A stretch of 64,000 bases of DNA from Rhodospirillaceae bacterium (GCA_009772935.1 WOUR01000007.1:1-64000); one strand, 5' to 3'; shown: positions 7,718 through 16,498, numbered from the stretch's first letter. Numbers and translations: made by a program. The notes: a model not told the origin generated them from the letters alone.

Positions 7718-8767
7718 TCAGGTGGCAATGCCCAGCGAGTCGAAACCAATGTCGACCGCACGGCGCGTGTCGCCGCTCTCGTCGCGCAGCGCCAGCAGGA
7801 GTGTCCGTGCCGACCAGTCGATCTCGACCACGCCGAAATTGGCGGCGGCGAAGAGAGGGCCAATGCGGTTGGGTCCGGGCTCCTTGGCCGCCCAGTAGAC
7901 CATGTTGAGGCCGCTCGAGGTGACCTCGTACAGCGGATAGAGCGCTTGGTGAGTCTCGCGATAGAGCGCGCCGATGTGACGATCGCCGGACAGGAACACG
8001 ACACCCTTGGCGCCGCTCTCGCGAATCGTATCGACCAGCTTCTGCTTCTCCAGTGGCATGTTTCCCCAGCGCTCCCAGCCATGGCCTTCGGCCAGGACCT
8101 GCGTGCTCGACACGATCAGGCGCAGCTCGGCCGGCTTGCTCAGTTCCCTGGCCAGCCACGCCCATTGCTCGGCACCCAGCATCGTCTTTGCCGGATCCAG
8201 GTCGGGAAGGTAGCGCTGCTTGCCCGGCGCACCGCGCTGGTCGGTGATCCTGAGGGGCGAGCGGAACCAGCGCACGTCCAGCAGGATCACCTGCACGCGC
8301 TTTCCCGCCGGCCCGATGAGCCGTGAATCGTAGATGCCACCGCGTGTGCGCCGTATATCGCCGGGCGGAGCTTCCCAAAAATCGAGGAAGAGGTCTTTCG
8401 CGACTGTCTTGTGGGCAAATTCCACACCGCCATCGTTCGCGCCATAATCATGGTCATCCCAGACGGCGAGATGGGGCACCGTCTCGCGCAGCTTCAGATA
8501 TCCGGCGATGTGCCTGGCTTCGTCGTAGGCTCGCTTCAACTCTTCTGCGTCCTCCGAACTGAAGTCGCCATAGACATTGTCCCCGGCAAAGATGAAGAGG
8601 TCAGGCCGGTAGGCGATGATCGGCTCCCAGATCGGCTGGGGCAAAGTCTGCTTCGCGCACGAGCCGAAAGCGATGCGCGACAGCGGCTTGCCGGGGTGCG
8701 CAAAAGGGGTGGCGGGGGCCAGCGAGGCGGCGCCCGCGAGGCGGGCGAACGTTCGGCGGGTGAACAT
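7718..8767 (-). CDS. PhoD-like alkaline phosphatase / metallophosphoesterase
   Basis: Calcineurin-like phosphoesterase of 349 aa in the PhoD group. Metal-binding blocks appear in order: IAFGSCAKQ (residues 32-40), FAGDNVYGD (60-68), VWDDHDYGAND (102-112) and FLSGDRHIGALY. The N-terminus MFTRRTFARLAGAASLAPA is a twin-arginine (Tat) signal, as expected for PhoD enzymes exported folded with metals. It would cleave phosphomono- or diesters outside the cytoplasm. The start at 8767 is chosen because it begins the Tat signal. An in-frame ATG four codons upstream is possible. The frame stays open to 9454 but that part lies opposite another gene. It is divergent from the small membrane protein gene with a 45-base gap. 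Confidence 0.88.
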   Translation of the reverse strand: MFTRRTFARLAGAASLAPATPFAHPGKPLSRIAFGSCAKQTLPQPIWEPIIAYRPDLFIFAGDNVYGDFSSEDAEELKRAYDEARHIAGYLKLRETVPHLAVWDDHDYGANDGGVEFAHKTVAKDLFLDFWEAPPGDIRRTRGGIYDSRLIGPAGKRVQVILLDVRWFRSPLRITDQRGAPGKQRYLPDLDPAKTMLGAEQWAWLARELSKPAELRLIVSSTQVLAEGHGWERWGNMPLEKQKLVDTIRESGAKGVVFLSGDRHIGALYRETHQALYPLYEVTSSGLNMVYWAAKEPGPNRIGPLFAAANFGVVEIDWSARTLLLALRDESGDTRRAVDIGFDSLGIAT

Positions 8768-8812
8768 GATAAACACCATAATGACATTTTGTGTGGTTTG
8801 GATGGCGGAAGC

Positions 8813-9322
8813 ATGAAGCGCCATTTGAAGCGTGCCCTGGAACTGATTCTGATGCCCCTGGCGGCGGCGATCGTCTTCATCGAAGACGTGCTGCTGCACT
8901 ACCTGGGGGTCGCCATGGCAGCGTTTGCCAAGTGGCCGCCGGTCGCCCGCCTCGAAGCCTGGTTCGCGCGCCTGCCGCCTTGGGGAGCGCTGGTTGCCTT
9001 CGTTGCGCCTTCGGCGCTCGTGCTGCCGATCAAGCTGGCGGCCGTCGGTTTCGCCCTGAGCGGAAAGTTCGCCCTGGCAACGACCAGCATCCTCCTCGGC
9101 AAGATGCTGGCGACCGCTCTGGTCGCGCGCCTCTACAAGATTCTGCGGCCGACCCTGATCACGATGCCCTGGTTCCTTGCCTCCGAGACATGGGTCTTCA
9201 AATGGCGCGACAGACTCTATGCCTTCGTGCAATCCCTGCCAGTCTGGCAGAAGACCAAGGCCATGGCGCGACGTTTGCGTCGCTGGATGTCGGGCCTGGT
9301 CGCCGGCCTTCTTGCCCGTTAA
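8813..9322 (+). CDS. hypothetical membrane-associated protein
   Basis: Unrecognised 169-aa protein. The basic N-terminus MKRHLKRALEL leads into a hydrophobic stretch (about residues 11-38). A second apolar region follows (about 56-95, WGALVAFVAPSALVLPIKLA), and the C-terminus is strongly basic (MARRLRRWMSGL). Two or three membrane segments are likely. The ATG at 8813 has GGAA just upstream. The open frame extends back to 8411 but that part overlaps the divergent phosphoesterase and is excluded. Its last four bases overlap the end of the convergent LysR gene. No catalytic motif is visible. Confidence 0.65.
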   Translation: MKRHLKRALELILMPLAAAIVFIEDVLLHYLGVAMAAFAKWPPVARLEAWFARLPPWGALVAFVAPSALVLPIKLAAVGFALSGKFALATTSILLGKMLATALVARLYKILRPTLITMPWFLASETWVFKWRDRLYAFVQSLPVWQKTKAMARRLRRWMSGLVAGLLAR

Positions 9323-10224
9323 CCGGGCGCGAGGCGGGTGTCGGCCTCGTTTGCCGTCCGCCTTAGGGCTTCGAGAAACCGCTCGACCGAATGCGATGGC
9401 GGAATCAGCGCCGGCAGCAGCACGCCGACGTTGAACAGCGTCCGCGGACGCCATGGCACCAGGACGAGGCGGCTCGTGCCGAGGGCGGCGGGCGTGAGGG
9501 GATCGGCAATCGCAATGCCGGCGCCCTGACCGACCAGTCGGCAGGCGAACTCCAGCGAGTCGGCGACGATGCTCGGACGAATGGCGACGCCCTCGGCCGC
9601 GAACATGGTCTCCACGTCATTGCGCAACTGCGTGCCGGGCCCGAGCACCACGAGAGTCTCGGCGGCAAGATCGCGGGCGCCGAGCGACTTCCGGCGGGCG
9701 AGGGGATGGCGGGCGGGCAGGACGACCACCGCGGGGAGGCTGAGCAGAGGCCGCGCCTCGATGCCGGGATTGTCGAGCGGCAGGGCGCCGATCCCAAGAT
9801 CGAAGGACTGGTTGGCGATGGCCAGTTCGAGTTCACGACGATGAATGATCGCGACGTCGACCTCGATCTCGGGATGATCACGGTGGAAACGGGCCACGGC
9901 CGGCGCCAGCAGGCTGGCGGCGAAACGCGGCATGCTCACGATCCGGAGGCGCGCCCGCGTGCCACCTGCCACGCGCTCGGCGACGCGAGGCAGGTCGTCG
10001 ATCGCCACGAGAACGCGCCGCACCTCGGCGAAGAACGTGGTCCCTTCGGTCGTCGGCACGAGGCGCATGCGATCGCGGTGGAAGAGGCGCAGGCCGGTGG
10101 CGTGTTCCAGACCCGCCAGCAGGCGGCTCGCCGCGGAATGGCTCATGTTCAGCGACTGCGCGGCGGCGCCGAGGCTTCCCAACTCCATGATGCGCAAGAA
10201 GAGCCGCAGCGCCTTCAGTTTCAA
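9319..10224 (-). CDS. LysR family transcriptional regulator
   Basis: LysR-type regulator of 301 aa. A winged helix-turn-helix at the N-terminus (LGSLGAAAQSLNMSHSAASR, residues 16-35) precedes a periplasmic-binding-protein-like effector domain (about 90-295). It starts with TTG at 10224, preceded by AGGTGA on the minus strand; this gives the canonical MKLKALRLFLRIMELGSLGAAA N-terminus. It is divergently transcribed from the sulfatase operon with a 103-base gap holding a perfect T-N11-A palindrome, so it most likely controls that operon and itself. The effector is presumably a substrate or product of the operon. Confidence 0.9.
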   Translation of the reverse strand: MKLKALRLFLRIMELGSLGAAAQSLNMSHSAASRLLAGLEHATGLRLFHRDRMRLVPTTEGTTFFAEVRRVLVAIDDLPRVAERVAGGTRARLRIVSMPRFAASLLAPAVARFHRDHPEIEVDVAIIHRRELELAIANQSFDLGIGALPLDNPGIEARPLLSLPAVVVLPARHPLARRKSLGARDLAAETLVVLGPGTQLRNDVETMFAAEGVAIRPSIVADSLEFACRLVGQGAGIAIADPLTPAALGTSRLVLVPWRPRTLFNVGVLLPALIPPSHSVERFLEALRRTANEADTRLAPG

Positions 10225-10234
10225 CTCTCACCTA

Positions 10235-10249
10235 TTGCGGTAAACGCAA
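10235..10249. promoter_or_regulatory. LysR-type operator (T-N11-A palindrome)
   Basis: TTGCG-GTAAA-CGCAA is a perfect 5-5-5 inverted repeat with the T-N11-A spacing of LysR regulator boxes. It lies 11 bases before the LysR start and 79 bases before the sulfatase start, the usual position of a recognition site that mediates autoregulation and activation of the divergent operon. Confidence 0.65.
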
Positions 10250-10327
10250 CAACTGGTCCGCTATTTGCATTTTATACAAGACTGCCCCGCTGTCACTCTT
10301 CGTGCGTCTTTCAGAGGAGCGTGAGCC

Positions 10328-11683
10328 ATGACCGTTCGCCCGCCGAATATCCTGTTGATCCTCGCCGACAATCTCGGATGGGGCGAACTCGGCTGCTACG
10401 GCGGCGGCATCCTGCGCGGCGCGCCGACGCCGAGGATCGACGCACTCGCGAACGAAGGGTTGACCTGCCTCAACTTCAACGTCGAGAGCGATTGCGTGCC
10501 GACCCGCTCGGCGCTGATGACCGGGCGGCACCCGATCCGCACCGGCGCCCTGCAGTCGGTGCCGGCGGGATTGCCGCAGGGGCTGATCCCCTGGGAGATT
10601 ACGATCGGTCAGCTGCTGCAGGACGCCGGCTACGCGACCGCCTGCTTCGGCAAATGGCACCTGGGAGACCGGGAAGGACGCCTGCCCAAGGATCGCGGCT
10701 TCGACGAGTGGTACGGCATTCCACGCACCTCCAACGAGGCGATGTTCACGGCGGCTCCCGGATTCGATCCGACGATCGTGCCGATGCCGTATGTGATGGA
10801 GGGCGTGAAGGGCGCACCGGCCCGCGAGCTCGCGGTCTACGACCTGGAGCAGCGCCGCCTCATCGACGGCGAGCTGACGCGGCGGACGATCGACTTCATG
10901 GAGCGCCAGTCGGCCGCCGGCCATCCGTTCTTCGCCTACGTGCCGTTGACGCAACTGCACTTTCCGACCCTGCCGCATCCCGAGTTCGCGGGCCGTACCG
11001 GTGCGGGCGACTTCGCCGATGCGATGGCCGAGATGGATCATCGGGTGGGGGAGATGCTGGACGCGATCGACCGCCTGGGCTTGCGCGAGGACACGCTGGT
11101 GCTGTTCGGCAGCGACAACGGACCGGAGTTCCGGCGGCCGTGGCGCGGCACCGCCGGTCCTTGGCGAGGGACCTATCATACGGCCATGGAGGGCGGACTT
11201 CGGGTTCCCTTCATCCTGCGCTGGTCGGGCCGCATCGCGCCGGGTCGGACGACGGAGGTGCTGCACATCACCGATCTCTATCCGACCTTGGCCAAGGTGG
11301 CCGGCGCACGGCTGCCGGCCGACAGGCCGATCGACGGGATCGACCAGCTCGGCTTTTTCCTCGGCGAGCAGCCGAACTCGGCACGCGACGGGTTTCCCTA
11401 TTACATCAAGACCGAGCTGCGGGCCGTCAAATGGCGCGACTGGAAGATGCATCTCATGTGGGAGGTCGAGCCCAATGAAGGCCCGATCAAGCTGGAGACG
11501 CCCTATCTGTTCAACCTCGTGAAGGATCCCAAGGAGGAAACCGACGCGAACGTGGAGGAGGGCTGGGTGCGCGGACCGATCCGCCGCCTGATCGAGTCTT
11601 TCCAGCAGAGCCTCAAGGCACATCCGCCGATTCCGCCTGGCGCACCTGACGGTTTCTTCCCGGGCGGGAAGGCGGGCGCATGA
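10328..11683 (+). CDS. sulfatase (arylsulfatase family)
   Basis: Type I sulfatase-fold enzyme of 451 aa. Metal ligands appear early in ILLILADNLGWGELG (D14, N15). The formylglycine motif is C56-V-P-T-R in VESDCVPTRSALMTGRH, and the late metal block is LFGSDNGPE. C56 would need conversion to formylglycine by a maturase not seen nearby. No signal peptide is visible, so the enzyme is probably cytoplasmic. It would hydrolyse a sulfate ester, though phosphonate or phosphodiester activity also occurs in the superfamily. GAGGAG lies 8 bases before the ATG. The next gene, a Bug receptor, overlaps by ATGA, so transport and hydrolysis are translationally coupled. Confidence 0.88.
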   Translation: MTVRPPNILLILADNLGWGELGCYGGGILRGAPTPRIDALANEGLTCLNFNVESDCVPTRSALMTGRHPIRTGALQSVPAGLPQGLIPWEITIGQLLQDAGYATACFGKWHLGDREGRLPKDRGFDEWYGIPRTSNEAMFTAAPGFDPTIVPMPYVMEGVKGAPARELAVYDLEQRRLIDGELTRRTIDFMERQSAAGHPFFAYVPLTQLHFPTLPHPEFAGRTGAGDFADAMAEMDHRVGEMLDAIDRLGLREDTLVLFGSDNGPEFRRPWRGTAGPWRGTYHTAMEGGLRVPFILRWSGRIAPGRTTEVLHITDLYPTLAKVAGARLPADRPIDGIDQLGFFLGEQPNSARDGFPYYIKTELRAVKWRDWKMHLMWEVEPNEGPIKLETPYLFNLVKDPKEETDANVEEGWVRGPIRRLIESFQQSLKAHPPIPPGAPDGFFPGGKAGA

Positions 11684-12642
11684 GACGCGCGCTCCTCCCG
11701 ATCCTCGCGGGCTGCCTCGCGCTCTCGGCCTTCGCAGCCGCGGCGCAGGACTGGCCGAAGAAGACGATCCATATCGTTGTGCCCTTTCCCTCGGGTGGAA
11801 CCACCGACACCGCGGTGCGGCCGCTGGCCGATCGGCTGTCGCAGCAGCTCGGGGTCTCGGTCGTCGTCGAGAACAAGCCCGGAGCGGCCGGCCGCATCGG
11901 CTACGACTTCGCCGCGAAGGCGGCACCCGACGGCTACACCCTGCTCGCGGGCACCGACAGTCTCGGCCTGCAGCCGCATCTCGATCCGCCGCCCAACTAC
12001 GCTCCCATCCGCGACTTCGCGCCGATCGCCCAGCTCTCGTCGCAGCCGCTGGTGATCGCGGTTCATCCCTCGCTCGGAGTGACGACGCTGCACCAGCTCG
12101 TCGAACTCGGTCGCAAGAAGGGCGAGCCGCTCGGATACGCCACGTCGGGTATTGGCTCCTCGCAGAATTTCGCCGGCGAATGGTTCGCTCGTGTCTCTGG
12201 GCTGAAGATGCTGCACGTGCCGTATCGCGGCGGTGGCCAGGCGGTGAACGATCTCCTGGCCGGTCAGGTTCAGCTCGCGGTCCTGGGGATCGCGCCGCTG
12301 ATCCCGTATCAAAAGTCGGGCCGGATCCGCATCCTGGCCGTCACCACCATCGAGAGATCGCCCGCGCTGCCCGATGTGCCTACGCTGAAGGAGCTGGGCT
12401 ACGACGTCGTCGTCGACCAATGGATGGCGTTGCTGGCGCCGGCGAAGGTACCGCCCGCCATCCTCGATCGGCTCAATGCCGAGGTGAATACGGCGCTGCG
12501 CGATGCACGGCTCCGGGAAATCTATGCGGGCGCTGCGATGCGCCCCGTCGGCGGCAGTGCGGCCGACCTCGGGAAGCTGCTCCAGCAAGACCACAGCCGC
12601 TTCGGCAGGCTGACCAAGGAGCTGGGCTTCAAGGCGGAGTAG
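11680..12642 (+). CDS. Bug-type (TctC) tripartite tricarboxylate receptor
   Basis: Second orphan Bug receptor, 320 aa. Signal peptide MRRALLPILAGCLALSAFAA is probably cleaved near AAA-QD (residue 22). The mature chain has WPKKTIHIVVPFPSGGTTD, PDGYTLLAGT, VPYRGGGQAVNDLLAGQ and SPALPDVPTLKELGYD, all standard for the family. It overlaps the sulfatase stop by four bases (ATGA). No TctA/TctB permease genes are nearby, so the receptor either borrows a permease or acts as a sensor. Its operon suggests a sulfated or sulfonated organic ligand, which is inference. Confidence 0.9.
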   Translation: MRRALLPILAGCLALSAFAAAAQDWPKKTIHIVVPFPSGGTTDTAVRPLADRLSQQLGVSVVVENKPGAAGRIGYDFAAKAAPDGYTLLAGTDSLGLQPHLDPPPNYAPIRDFAPIAQLSSQPLVIAVHPSLGVTTLHQLVELGRKKGEPLGYATSGIGSSQNFAGEWFARVSGLKMLHVPYRGGGQAVNDLLAGQVQLAVLGIAPLIPYQKSGRIRILAVTTIERSPALPDVPTLKELGYDVVVDQWMALLAPAKVPPAILDRLNAEVNTALRDARLREIYAGAAMRPVGGSAADLGKLLQQDHSRFGRLTKELGFKAE

Positions 12643-12734
12643 GCTGCCCTTTCGCTCTCCGGTTTGCAGCTTTTGTGACCGTGCGCTCTTGCGTTAGGCT
12701 CGCCCGCAGTGAAGCTCACGGGAGTCGCAGGACC

Positions 12735-13574
12735 ATGCCGGAAGTCGTTCCCAACGCAGCCGCCTTGGGCGCGTGCATCGAAGGGCTCGACCGCGCGTCG
12801 GCGAACGAGCCGGCGGTGGCCGCGCTTCTGAACCGGGCGCTTGCCGAGCATCTGCTGGTGGTGATCCCGGGCGATCCGATGACGCCGGAACAGACGCGTG
12901 AGTTCTCGAAAGCCTTCGGCACGCCGCAGAGACAGTTGCTGCGCTACAAGCGCAGTGGCGCCGTGCCCGACGTGTCAGTCATGGTGAGCACGTTGATGGC
13001 CGACGGCACGACCGACAAGACGGCCATTCGTGCGGAAGACTGGCACACCGACGATTCCTACTTCGCGGTGCCTGCCAAGGCGACCTTGCTGCACAGTATC
13101 GAGATTCCGAGCCACGGCGGAGCGACCTGGTTCTGCAACATGCACTCGGTCTACGACGCCCTGCCGGATGCGACGAAGAAGCGGATCGAGGGCAGGCGCG
13201 CCATTCACGGCTACGACACGCCGCGCGCCCGCAACCGGCCGTCGCCGCGCACGCCCGAGGAGATCGCCGAGACGCCGGATGTCGAGCATCCGCTGGTACG
13301 AACGCATCCGGTGACCGGCCGCAAGGCGCTCTACCTGAACCCTAACCGCCTCGACCGTATCGTCGGGCTGGAGCGTGCCGAAAGCGACGCCCTGCTCGAC
13401 GAACTCGCCGAAGAGGCGCGCAAGCCCCAACACCATTTCGGTCATGTCTGGAGCCGAGGCGACATCGTCGTCTGGGACAACCGGGCCACGATGCACCGTG
13501 TCGTCATTGACTATCCGGTCGGCGAGCAGCGGATCATGCACCGTGTGCTCATCGAGGGCGATCGGCCGTACTGA
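12735..13574 (+). CDS. TauD/TfdA family Fe(II)/2-oxoglutarate dioxygenase
   Basis: Alpha-ketoglutarate-dependent oxygenase of 279 aa. The triad is H104-x-D106 (DWHTDDSYF) and H254 (NRATMHRVV), and R270 (IMHRVLIEG) sits at the position of the 2-oxoglutarate-binding arginine in TauD. Family members oxidise taurine, sulfonates, alkyl sulfate esters (AtsK), phenoxyacetates or carnitine precursors. Next to a sulfatase and a Bug receptor, an organosulfur substrate is a reasonable inference but not proven. The ATG at 12735 gives a standard length; the open frame upstream to 12180 is a shadow inside the Bug gene. The SGNH gene starts within its stop codon. Confidence 0.88.
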   Translation: MPEVVPNAAALGACIEGLDRASANEPAVAALLNRALAEHLLVVIPGDPMTPEQTREFSKAFGTPQRQLLRYKRSGAVPDVSVMVSTLMADGTTDKTAIRAEDWHTDDSYFAVPAKATLLHSIEIPSHGGATWFCNMHSVYDALPDATKKRIEGRRAIHGYDTPRARNRPSPRTPEEIAETPDVEHPLVRTHPVTGRKALYLNPNRLDRIVGLERAESDALLDELAEEARKPQHHFGHVWSRGDIVVWDNRATMHRVVIDYPVGEQRIMHRVLIEGDRPY

Positions 13575-14641
13575 TGAGCGGGGCGGCTCCGTCACGCCGG
13601 CCGTCCGTGCGTTCGGGGCTGATACTCGCTATCCTGACTGTCGTGGTCTGCCTGCTGGCGGCGGAGATGGCGCTGCGGCTGCGCACGTCGGCCAGCCTTT
13701 TGTGGCACTACCCGAACTTCATTCAGCTCGACCTGCGCGCGAACGAATCGGAACGGCCGCAGCTGCGCTACGATACCGTGCTGGGCTGGGACTTGCAGCC
13801 CGGTGCGTCCGGCCTTCTCGCGGGCCGGCCGATTTCGATTTCGCCCGAGGGCATGCGCAACCATGCGTCGGGCGCCAAAGCCGGCCGCGGTCCGACGATC
13901 CTCGCCTTGGGCGATTCCTATACCGAAGGCTTCGCGGTCGCCGATGACGAGACCTGGCCCGCCCATCTCGAACGCCACACCGGCCGGCGCGTCCTGGCCG
14001 GCGGCGTGCGTGATTACGGCCTCGACCAGATGGTCCTCAAGGCCGAAAAGCTGGTGCCGACCCTGAAGCCGGGTGTCGTGGTCCTGGCCTTCATTGCTTC
14101 CGACATCGACCGCACCGGGCGGGCCGCCCGGAACGGGCGACACAAGCCGTACTTCGTGGCGACCGGGGAAGGGCTCGAACTTCGCAACGTTCCGGTGCCG
14201 GCAATGCCGGTGGATGGTCCCGACACGCTGGTGCGTCGCGTGCTGGGCCATTCCTATCTCCTGCACCTCACCATGGGCCGGCTTGGTGCGCATGAGCTCT
14301 GGCATGGCAATACGGTCCATACCGGCGAAGACAGCGATCTGATCTCCTGTCGTCTGATGAGCCGGCTCGCTGCCTTGACTCAACGCGAGAACGTCCAGGC
14401 CCTCGTGGTCGGCTTTCCCCGCTACGAAGACTGGGCTTGGCCGGGGAACGGGATCGTGCAGCATCGGCGTGTGGCGGCCGTCCTCGACTGCGCGAGCAGA
14501 GCCGGGCTGAAGACACTCAACACATACGCCCCCTTCGAACAGGAGGGCGTGGCGCAGGAACTCGAAACCTTCTTCGTCGACTGGCACTTCAGCGACAGGG
14601 CCAATGCGCTGGCGGCGCGACTGATCGCGCCGGCTCTCTAG
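13574..14641 (+). CDS. SGNH/GDSL hydrolase family protein, membrane-anchored
   Basis: Protein of 355 aa with an N-terminal membrane anchor (about residues 14-36) and an SGNH-type domain facing the periplasm. Block I is LALGDSYTEGF with S115 as nucleophile. FIASDID (about 173-179) stands in the place of the GxND block, and DWHFSDRANALA near the C-terminus carries the Asp/His pair. This resembles acyltransferase- or esterase-type SGNH proteins acting on polysaccharide or lipid. The ATG overlaps the stop of the dioxygenase gene (TGATG), so it belongs to the sulfatase operon, where de-esterification of the substrate is one possible role. It converges with the two-domain hydrolase gene, overlapping by four bases. 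Confidence 0.75.
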   Translation: MSGAAPSRRPSVRSGLILAILTVVVCLLAAEMALRLRTSASLLWHYPNFIQLDLRANESERPQLRYDTVLGWDLQPGASGLLAGRPISISPEGMRNHASGAKAGRGPTILALGDSYTEGFAVADDETWPAHLERHTGRRVLAGGVRDYGLDQMVLKAEKLVPTLKPGVVVLAFIASDIDRTGRAARNGRHKPYFVATGEGLELRNVPVPAMPVDGPDTLVRRVLGHSYLLHLTMGRLGAHELWHGNTVHTGEDSDLISCRLMSRLAALTQRENVQALVVGFPRYEDWAWPGNGIVQHRRVAAVLDCASRAGLKTLNTYAPFEQEGVAQELETFFVDWHFSDRANALAARLIAPAL

Positions 14642-16374
14642 CGTCGCAACTGGCCGAGGAAACAAATCATCTCGGCCGCGGCATCCTCCCGGCTCTCAGA
14701 CGAAATCAGCGCATGGTCCATTCGAGGCACGATCCGAATTTCGGCACCGCGATAGTGGGTTAGTGCATCGGGCTCCAGGGTGAATTCGCGCCGGAACATC
14801 TCGAGGTCTTCCTTCGCCGGCGAAAACAGGAAGAGAGTCTTGACTCCGCGTGCGCAAAGGTCCGACAGAGCCGATTGGGCGAAGGACTGTTTGCGGATGA
14901 GGCCGAGCGCCCGTCCGATCTGCCGCGTCCCCAGGCGAGCGAAACGCAGGCCACGGACCCAGAGCGAGTGCAGGGTCCTGCCGATGTCGACCCGTCCGTC
15001 GAGGAGCGTGCGCCAGCTCTGCGGACTGGCGATCTTGCGAAGATAGAAGAGCGGCGTCTGGCCGCGATGATCGAGGTAGGTGATTTCATCCGGCCGTCGC
15101 GGCAGGGTGAAGAGCGGCTGGTTGACCAGCATCAGAGCGCTGATGCGCCGATCGGCGAGTGCCCCATGGAAGGCGTGATAGGCACCCGAGCAGATTCCTT
15201 GCACCGTGAATCTCCGGAAACCGAGCTTCTCGAGGGCGTCGACCATCGCGCGAATGTCCGAGGTCCGGTCGGCGAACGCGTGACTGATGATGTTTTCCTT
15301 GCCAGGTGGGCCGAGACTGTCGCCCAGACCGGCAAAGTCCGCCCGCAACGATGAGAACCCGCAACGGCCGAGACGGCGCGCAAACTCCGCGCCTTGTCGT
15401 GATGCTCCATAGCGGGGGTCCCTGCCGCCATTCACGATGATCACGATGTCCCTGGACGGGCCCGCTTCGGGGTTGCAGACGATTCCGAACAGCCGCCGGC
15501 CGGGGCCGAAGCGGAGCGTCGTCTCGATACAGTCGCCCGGCCGCAAGGTGACCTCGGCGGGCAGGGCGGGCGGGCAGCGCTCGCTCACCGGCGAACCCGT
15601 CGCAAGGGGGAAGGCTGCCGTCACCCAGCCGACCACGTCGCGAAAGCTCGGGAGCTGCACGGCATCGAATGTCGGGTGCCCGACCAGGGAATTCAGATCG
15701 TCGCTCCAGTTGCCCTTTGTCACTTCGAGGCCCGCATGCCGCCAGCGATCGAGGCATTCGTCGACCAGCCGGGTCTCCGCACGAGTGAACACCGCAACCT
15801 TCTGGCCCGCTCTTGGGCACGTCTTGCGCAGGTCCGTGCTGGCGATCTCGGCGAGCGTGTTGCCGCCGAACCTGAACTCGCCGACTTCGATACCGCCTCC
15901 CGACGGCAGCACCCGGCCCCCATGAAGCTCGGCATCGAGCGTCAATTCACGGACATAAGAGCGCCCGCTCACCGTGGGTTCGAACAGAAGGAGCCCGACA
16001 ATGTCGTCCCGGCGGGAAGCCACCAGGGTCGTCAGCAGGGCGCCGGCCCGCATGCTGCAGATCACGAGTTTCCCGGCACCACTCACGGACTTCAGCCAGT
16101 CCGCGATGGTGTCGATGCTGTCCTGCCAGGCCGGCCAGTGGCCGTCCGACCGGGCGAGAGCCTGATCGCAGGAGTCGCCGGTGCCCGGATACTCCAGGCG
16201 AACGGTCCAATACCCGGTCCGCGCCAGTTCGTCGGCGAGCACCCTGAGGGCGCAATACGCCACCAGCTCGTCCCCCAGCAAACCGGGACAAACCAGAACC
16301 GCCACGTTACTACGACGAGCGTCGACAGGCGTGTGAAGCCATCCGAAGCAGTCGTTAACCGCAATCGGTGTCAT
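14638..16374 (-). CDS. two-domain alpha/beta hydrolase, second domain with Cys nucleophile
   Basis: Protein of 578 aa built from two alpha/beta-hydrolase-like halves (about 1-260 and 285-578). In the first half the elbow reads CSMRAGALL, so the nucleophile position is R109, as in exosortase-associated hydrolase-like proteins; this half is probably inactive. In the second half the elbow is QGICSGAYHAF, giving C395 as a G-x-C-x-G nucleophile. A histidine is available in RMDHALI near the C-terminus, and D346 or D352 lies in LRADFAGLGDS. No signal peptide. It is divergent from the carrier-protein operon with a 145-base shared control region, so an acyl/aminoacyl thioesterase or transferase role in that pathway is plausible but inferred. 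The start ATG is preceded by GGAAGG. Confidence 0.7.
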   Translation of the reverse strand: MTPIAVNDCFGWLHTPVDARRSNVAVLVCPGLLGDELVAYCALRVLADELARTGYWTVRLEYPGTGDSCDQALARSDGHWPAWQDSIDTIADWLKSVSGAGKLVICSMRAGALLTTLVASRRDDIVGLLLFEPTVSGRSYVRELTLDAELHGGRVLPSGGGIEVGEFRFGGNTLAEIASTDLRKTCPRAGQKVAVFTRAETRLVDECLDRWRHAGLEVTKGNWSDDLNSLVGHPTFDAVQLPSFRDVVGWVTAAFPLATGSPVSERCPPALPAEVTLRPGDCIETTLRFGPGRRLFGIVCNPEAGPSRDIVIIVNGGRDPRYGASRQGAEFARRLGRCGFSSLRADFAGLGDSLGPPGKENIISHAFADRTSDIRAMVDALEKLGFRRFTVQGICSGAYHAFHGALADRRISALMLVNQPLFTLPRRPDEITYLDHRGQTPLFYLRKIASPQSWRTLLDGRVDIGRTLHSLWVRGLRFARLGTRQIGRALGLIRKQSFAQSALSDLCARGVKTLFLFSPAKEDLEMFRREFTLEPDALTHYRGAEIRIVPRMDHALISSESREDAAAEMICFLGQLRR

Positions 16375-16435
16375 ACCTTCCCTTTACAGCCCACGTGCAC
16401 TTTCAGGCATGTCCCACCACACCCGGAAGCGCCTG

Positions 16436-16498
16436 CAAATTGATTTGTCCCCACCGGCAGATTATCGTGAACTGCAGGAATTGCTTGCGAATTTTCGC
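16436..16498 (+). promoter_or_regulatory. candidate promoter and palindromes of the carrier-protein operon
   Basis: TTGATT (16440-16445), a 17-base spacer and TATCGT (16463-16468) make a moderate sigma-70 promoter. A palindrome CAAAT-TG-ATTTG (16436-16447) covers the -35. A second palindrome, GCGAA-TT-TTCGC (16487-16498), lies in the leader before the GTG start. Either could bind a regulator; none is encoded next to the operon. Confidence 0.4.
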
